From positions 515,160-579,159 of the forward strand of contig NZ_LFKO01000001.1 of assembly GCF_001265075.1 (NCBI RefSeq): DNA of 64,000 nt, given 5' to 3'. This DNA comes from Salinicoccus sp. YB14-2 (GTDB lineage: Bacteria > Bacillota > Bacilli > Staphylococcales > Salinicoccaceae). Shown piece after piece: positions 62,324 to 64,000 of this stretch. Made by a program: the position numbers and the translations under genes. How positions within the stretch are numbered: the first letter of the stretch is position 1; each line of letters opens with the position of its first letter. The notes below the pieces were generated by a model. It searched no databases and had not been told where the DNA came from. It worked only from the letters and a program-made list of their open reading frames with translations.

Positions 62324-63292
62324 GTGGTTAAAGAAGGGCAAGATAAAAAATTAATTACGATTTTGATTCCTGCTTATAATGAAGAAGAAGTTTTAGATCA
62401 ACTAATCGATCGTTTAGAAAATGTTATAGACGCAAATACACGTTATAATTTTGAGTTTTTGTTTGTTAATGATGGAAGCGAAGATTATACACTTCAAATT
62501 TTGAAGAAATATAATGCCACTACTCAATATATACGATATATAGATTTGTCCAGAAACTTTGGCAAGGAAATTGCAATGCTTGCGGGTTTTGATTATTCAA
62601 GAGGAGACGCAGTGGTTATTATTGACGCTGATTTACAACAGCCGCCAGAACTTATTAGTGAAATGATAGAATGCTGGGAAATGGGATATGAAGATGTTTA
62701 TGCTGTTCGTGAAAAGAGAGAAGGCGAAGGGCGCCTGAAAAAATGGACCTCAAAATTATATTATACATTGCTGCAAAGAATGTCGAGTGAAAATGTATAT
62801 CCTTTTGCAGGTGATTTTCGGTTGCTTGATAAAAAATGTATTGAAGCATTACAAGAGTTAAGAGAATCGGAACGCTATACAAAAGGCATGTATGGGTGGA
62901 TTGGTTTTAAGAAAAAAGAATTGAGTTACATTGCGGATGGCCGTGCAGCAGGTGTTGCTAAGTGGAGTTGGCTACAGCTGTTTAAGTTGGCGATTAATGG
63001 GATTACGTCTTACAGCACCGTTCCACTGAGGGTATGGTCTTATATCGGGTTTATCATATCATTTTTAGCATTTTTTACTTTAACATATGAAATAGGTAAA
63101 ACAATTATTTTCGGATCAGATGTGGCCGGCTACCCGACATTGATTGCTTCCATTCTATTTCTAGGGGGACTTCAATTAATTTCTTTGGGGATTATTGGAG
63201 AATATTTAGGAAGAGTTTTTGTTGAAACAAAAGGCAGGCCCCCTTATTTTGTCAGAGAAAAGTCTGCCGAAACGATAAATTTAAAGGACTAG
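62324..63292 (+). CDS. GtrB/CsbB-like polyprenyl-phosphate glycosyltransferase
   Basis: 322 aa. The GTG at 62324 is chosen because GGGGGG lies 6 nt upstream; an ATG at 62318 abuts it. GT2 fold with ILIPAYNEEE, VIIDADLQQPPE (DxD-type metal site), and the GAP-type loop before RYTKGMYGWIGF; two C-terminal membrane helices. Transfers a sugar from a nucleotide to undecaprenyl phosphate on the inner face. In B. subtilis CsbB, GtrA-like and YfhO proteins glycosylate teichoic acids as a three-part system. Base composition is AT-richer than upstream genes. Confidence 0.88.
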   Translation: MVKEGQDKKLITILIPAYNEEEVLDQLIDRLENVIDANTRYNFEFLFVNDGSEDYTLQILKKYNATTQYIRYIDLSRNFGKEIAMLAGFDYSRGDAVVIIDADLQQPPELISEMIECWEMGYEDVYAVREKREGEGRLKKWTSKLYYTLLQRMSSENVYPFAGDFRLLDKKCIEALQELRESERYTKGMYGWIGFKKKELSYIADGRAAGVAKWSWLQLFKLAINGITSYSTVPLRVWSYIGFIISFLAFFTLTYEIGKTIIFGSDVAGYPTLIASILFLGGLQLISLGIIGEYLGRVFVETKGRPPYFVREKSAETINLKD

Positions 63293-63297
63293 TTTTC

Positions 63298-63705
63298 ATG
63301 AATTGGTTTAAAAAAATATTTATAAAAGATCAAGAAATATTTAAATATATCCTATTTGGTGTGTTGACGACAGTTGTTAATATAGCTGTCTTCTTTCTAT
63401 TTGATACTGTTCTAAATTTTTCTTATATTATAGCAAATGCCATTTCAATTATTGCCGCTATTCTATTTGCTTTTTTTACAAATAAAAAATATGTTTTCAA
63501 AGCCAAATCCCAATCATGGAAACTTGCTTTTAAAGAATTTTATTTGTTTGTAGGTTTAAGGTCAGTTTCAGGTTTATTTGATATGTTAAGCATGTGGATG
63601 CTCGTTGATTTCATGAATTTAGAGACTAATCTCTCCAAAATTCTCACACAATTTATAATTGTTGTTTTAAATTATATATTTAGTAAGTTATATATTTTCA
63701 GATGA
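63298..63705 (+). CDS. GtrA-family flippase-like protein
   Basis: 135 aa, four helices. GtrA/DPMS3 family: YILFGVLTTVVNIAVFFLFD and AFFTNKKYVFKAKS, with a C-terminal NYIFSKLYIFR that is the family ending. Thought to move the polyprenyl-linked sugar across the membrane. ATG 5 bp after the glycosyltransferase stop; same operon. Confidence 0.9.
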   Translation: MNWFKKIFIKDQEIFKYILFGVLTTVVNIAVFFLFDTVLNFSYIIANAISIIAAILFAFFTNKKYVFKAKSQSWKLAFKEFYLFVGLRSVSGLFDMLSMWMLVDFMNLETNLSKILTQFIIVVLNYIFSKLYIFR

Positions 63706-63720
63706 AAAGGAGGGTGTAAA

Positions 63721-64000
63721 ATCTCTTTTGACAAGCAATTATTAAATAAACCTGCTTCAAAAATAACATTTGGCTGTTACACACTATTCTTCTGTATTAT
63801 GTGTATTGTCATTTATAGTTGGTATTTCCTGATGGACGGATCTTTTATATGGGAAAGCGATGGTTTTACACAACATTTCCAGTTATTTCATGAATATGTG
63901 AATATTTTGCAAGGTGTGCTGAGAGGAGAAGGTTTCCCAGAATGGGATTGGTCAATTGGAGCCGGCGCGGATACGATTACTTCGTACGGCTATTATGTAA
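63721..64000 (+). CDS. YfhO-like membrane glycosyltransferase (5' end, cut by window)
   Basis: About 93 codons to the window end. Translation from an ATC at 63721 gives SFDKQLLNKPASKITFG, a helix (FFCIMCIVIYSWYF), then ESDGFTQHFQLFHEY and GEGFPEWDWSIGAGADTI, the extracellular start of YfhO family proteins. AGGAGGG (63708-63714) lies 7 nt before the ATC and there is no ATG, GTG or TTG in frame until residue 27, so ATC seems to be the start, or the true start differs. Likely the sugar transferase that uses the lipid-linked donor made by the two preceding genes. Partial. Confidence 0.7.
   Translation, partial: MSFDKQLLNKPASKITFGCYTLFFCIMCIVIYSWYFLMDGSFIWESDGFTQHFQLFHEYVNILQGVLRGEGFPEWDWSIGAGADTITSYGYYV

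Overview
The window looks like a chromosomal segment of a low-to-moderate GC Gram-positive bacterium (Bacillota). Gene content points to the Staphylococcaceae, probably a halotolerant relative of Staphylococcus such as Salinicoccus or Jeotgalicoccus. The pointers are a csoR-copA-copZ operon, MhqD/MhqE-type genes, an acidic surface proteome, strong AGGAGG ribosome sites, many TTG/GTG starts and a sigma-B-like promoter. The genus is inferred from gene content only. No rRNA, tRNA, CRISPR array, transposase or replication origin was seen.

Layout. 1-8.7 kb: quinone/aldehyde detoxification pair (hydrolase and ring-cleaving dioxygenase), an acidic lipoprotein, RarD, a membrane protein, and a MarR-MMPL efflux operon with a visible operator. 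8.7-19 kb: argGH, a stress protein with a sigma-B-like promoter, a CDF metal exporter, an M20 amidohydrolase divergent from an N-acylamino acid racemase/OSBS-like enolase, a LysE exporter, a phosphoesterase and a CNNM/CorC protein. 19-22 kb: copper operon csoR-copA-copZ with a textbook operator. 22-36 kb: S9 peptidase, secreted phosphoesterase, two 2-keto-4-pentenoate hydratase paralogues, aminotransferases including ilvE, a D-malate/tartrate dehydrogenase, MFS and DUF819 transporters, and a membrane-anchored metalloprotease resembling the anthrax lethal factor/Pro-Pro endopeptidase family. 36-43 kb: oxidoreductases, amino-acid PLP enzymes with a LysR regulator and RidA, a stripped-down ScdA/RIC-like protein, and a nitrilase-family amidase.

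43.3-55.3 kb is the most remarkable part. It carries a gene for sigma-54 (RpoN), a PAS-AAA+-Fis sigma-54 activator with a GAFTGA loop, and two matching -24/-12 promoter-like sites. These drive two operons that together encode an apparent trans-4-hydroxyproline (or related proline) catabolic route: a proline racemase/hydroxyproline epimerase, a multi-subunit FAD/Fe-S D-hydroxyproline dehydrogenase, a DapA-family deaminase and an NhaC-type transporter, with an aldehyde dehydrogenase nearby. Sigma-54 is absent from typical Staphylococcus, so a self-contained sigma factor, activator and target set is unusual. One cluster gene is a cysteine-free relative of proline racemase.

55-62 kb is a mixed region: M20 amidohydrolase, thioesterases, MOSC protein, a pRiA4b ORF-3-like gene broken by an in-frame TAG, a NERD-domain protein and an array of 41-bp hairpin repeats also found at 42.35 kb. 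62.3 kb to the end is an AT-richer three-gene glycosylation cassette (GtrB/CsbB-like, GtrA, and the start of a YfhO-like protein), cut by the window edge.
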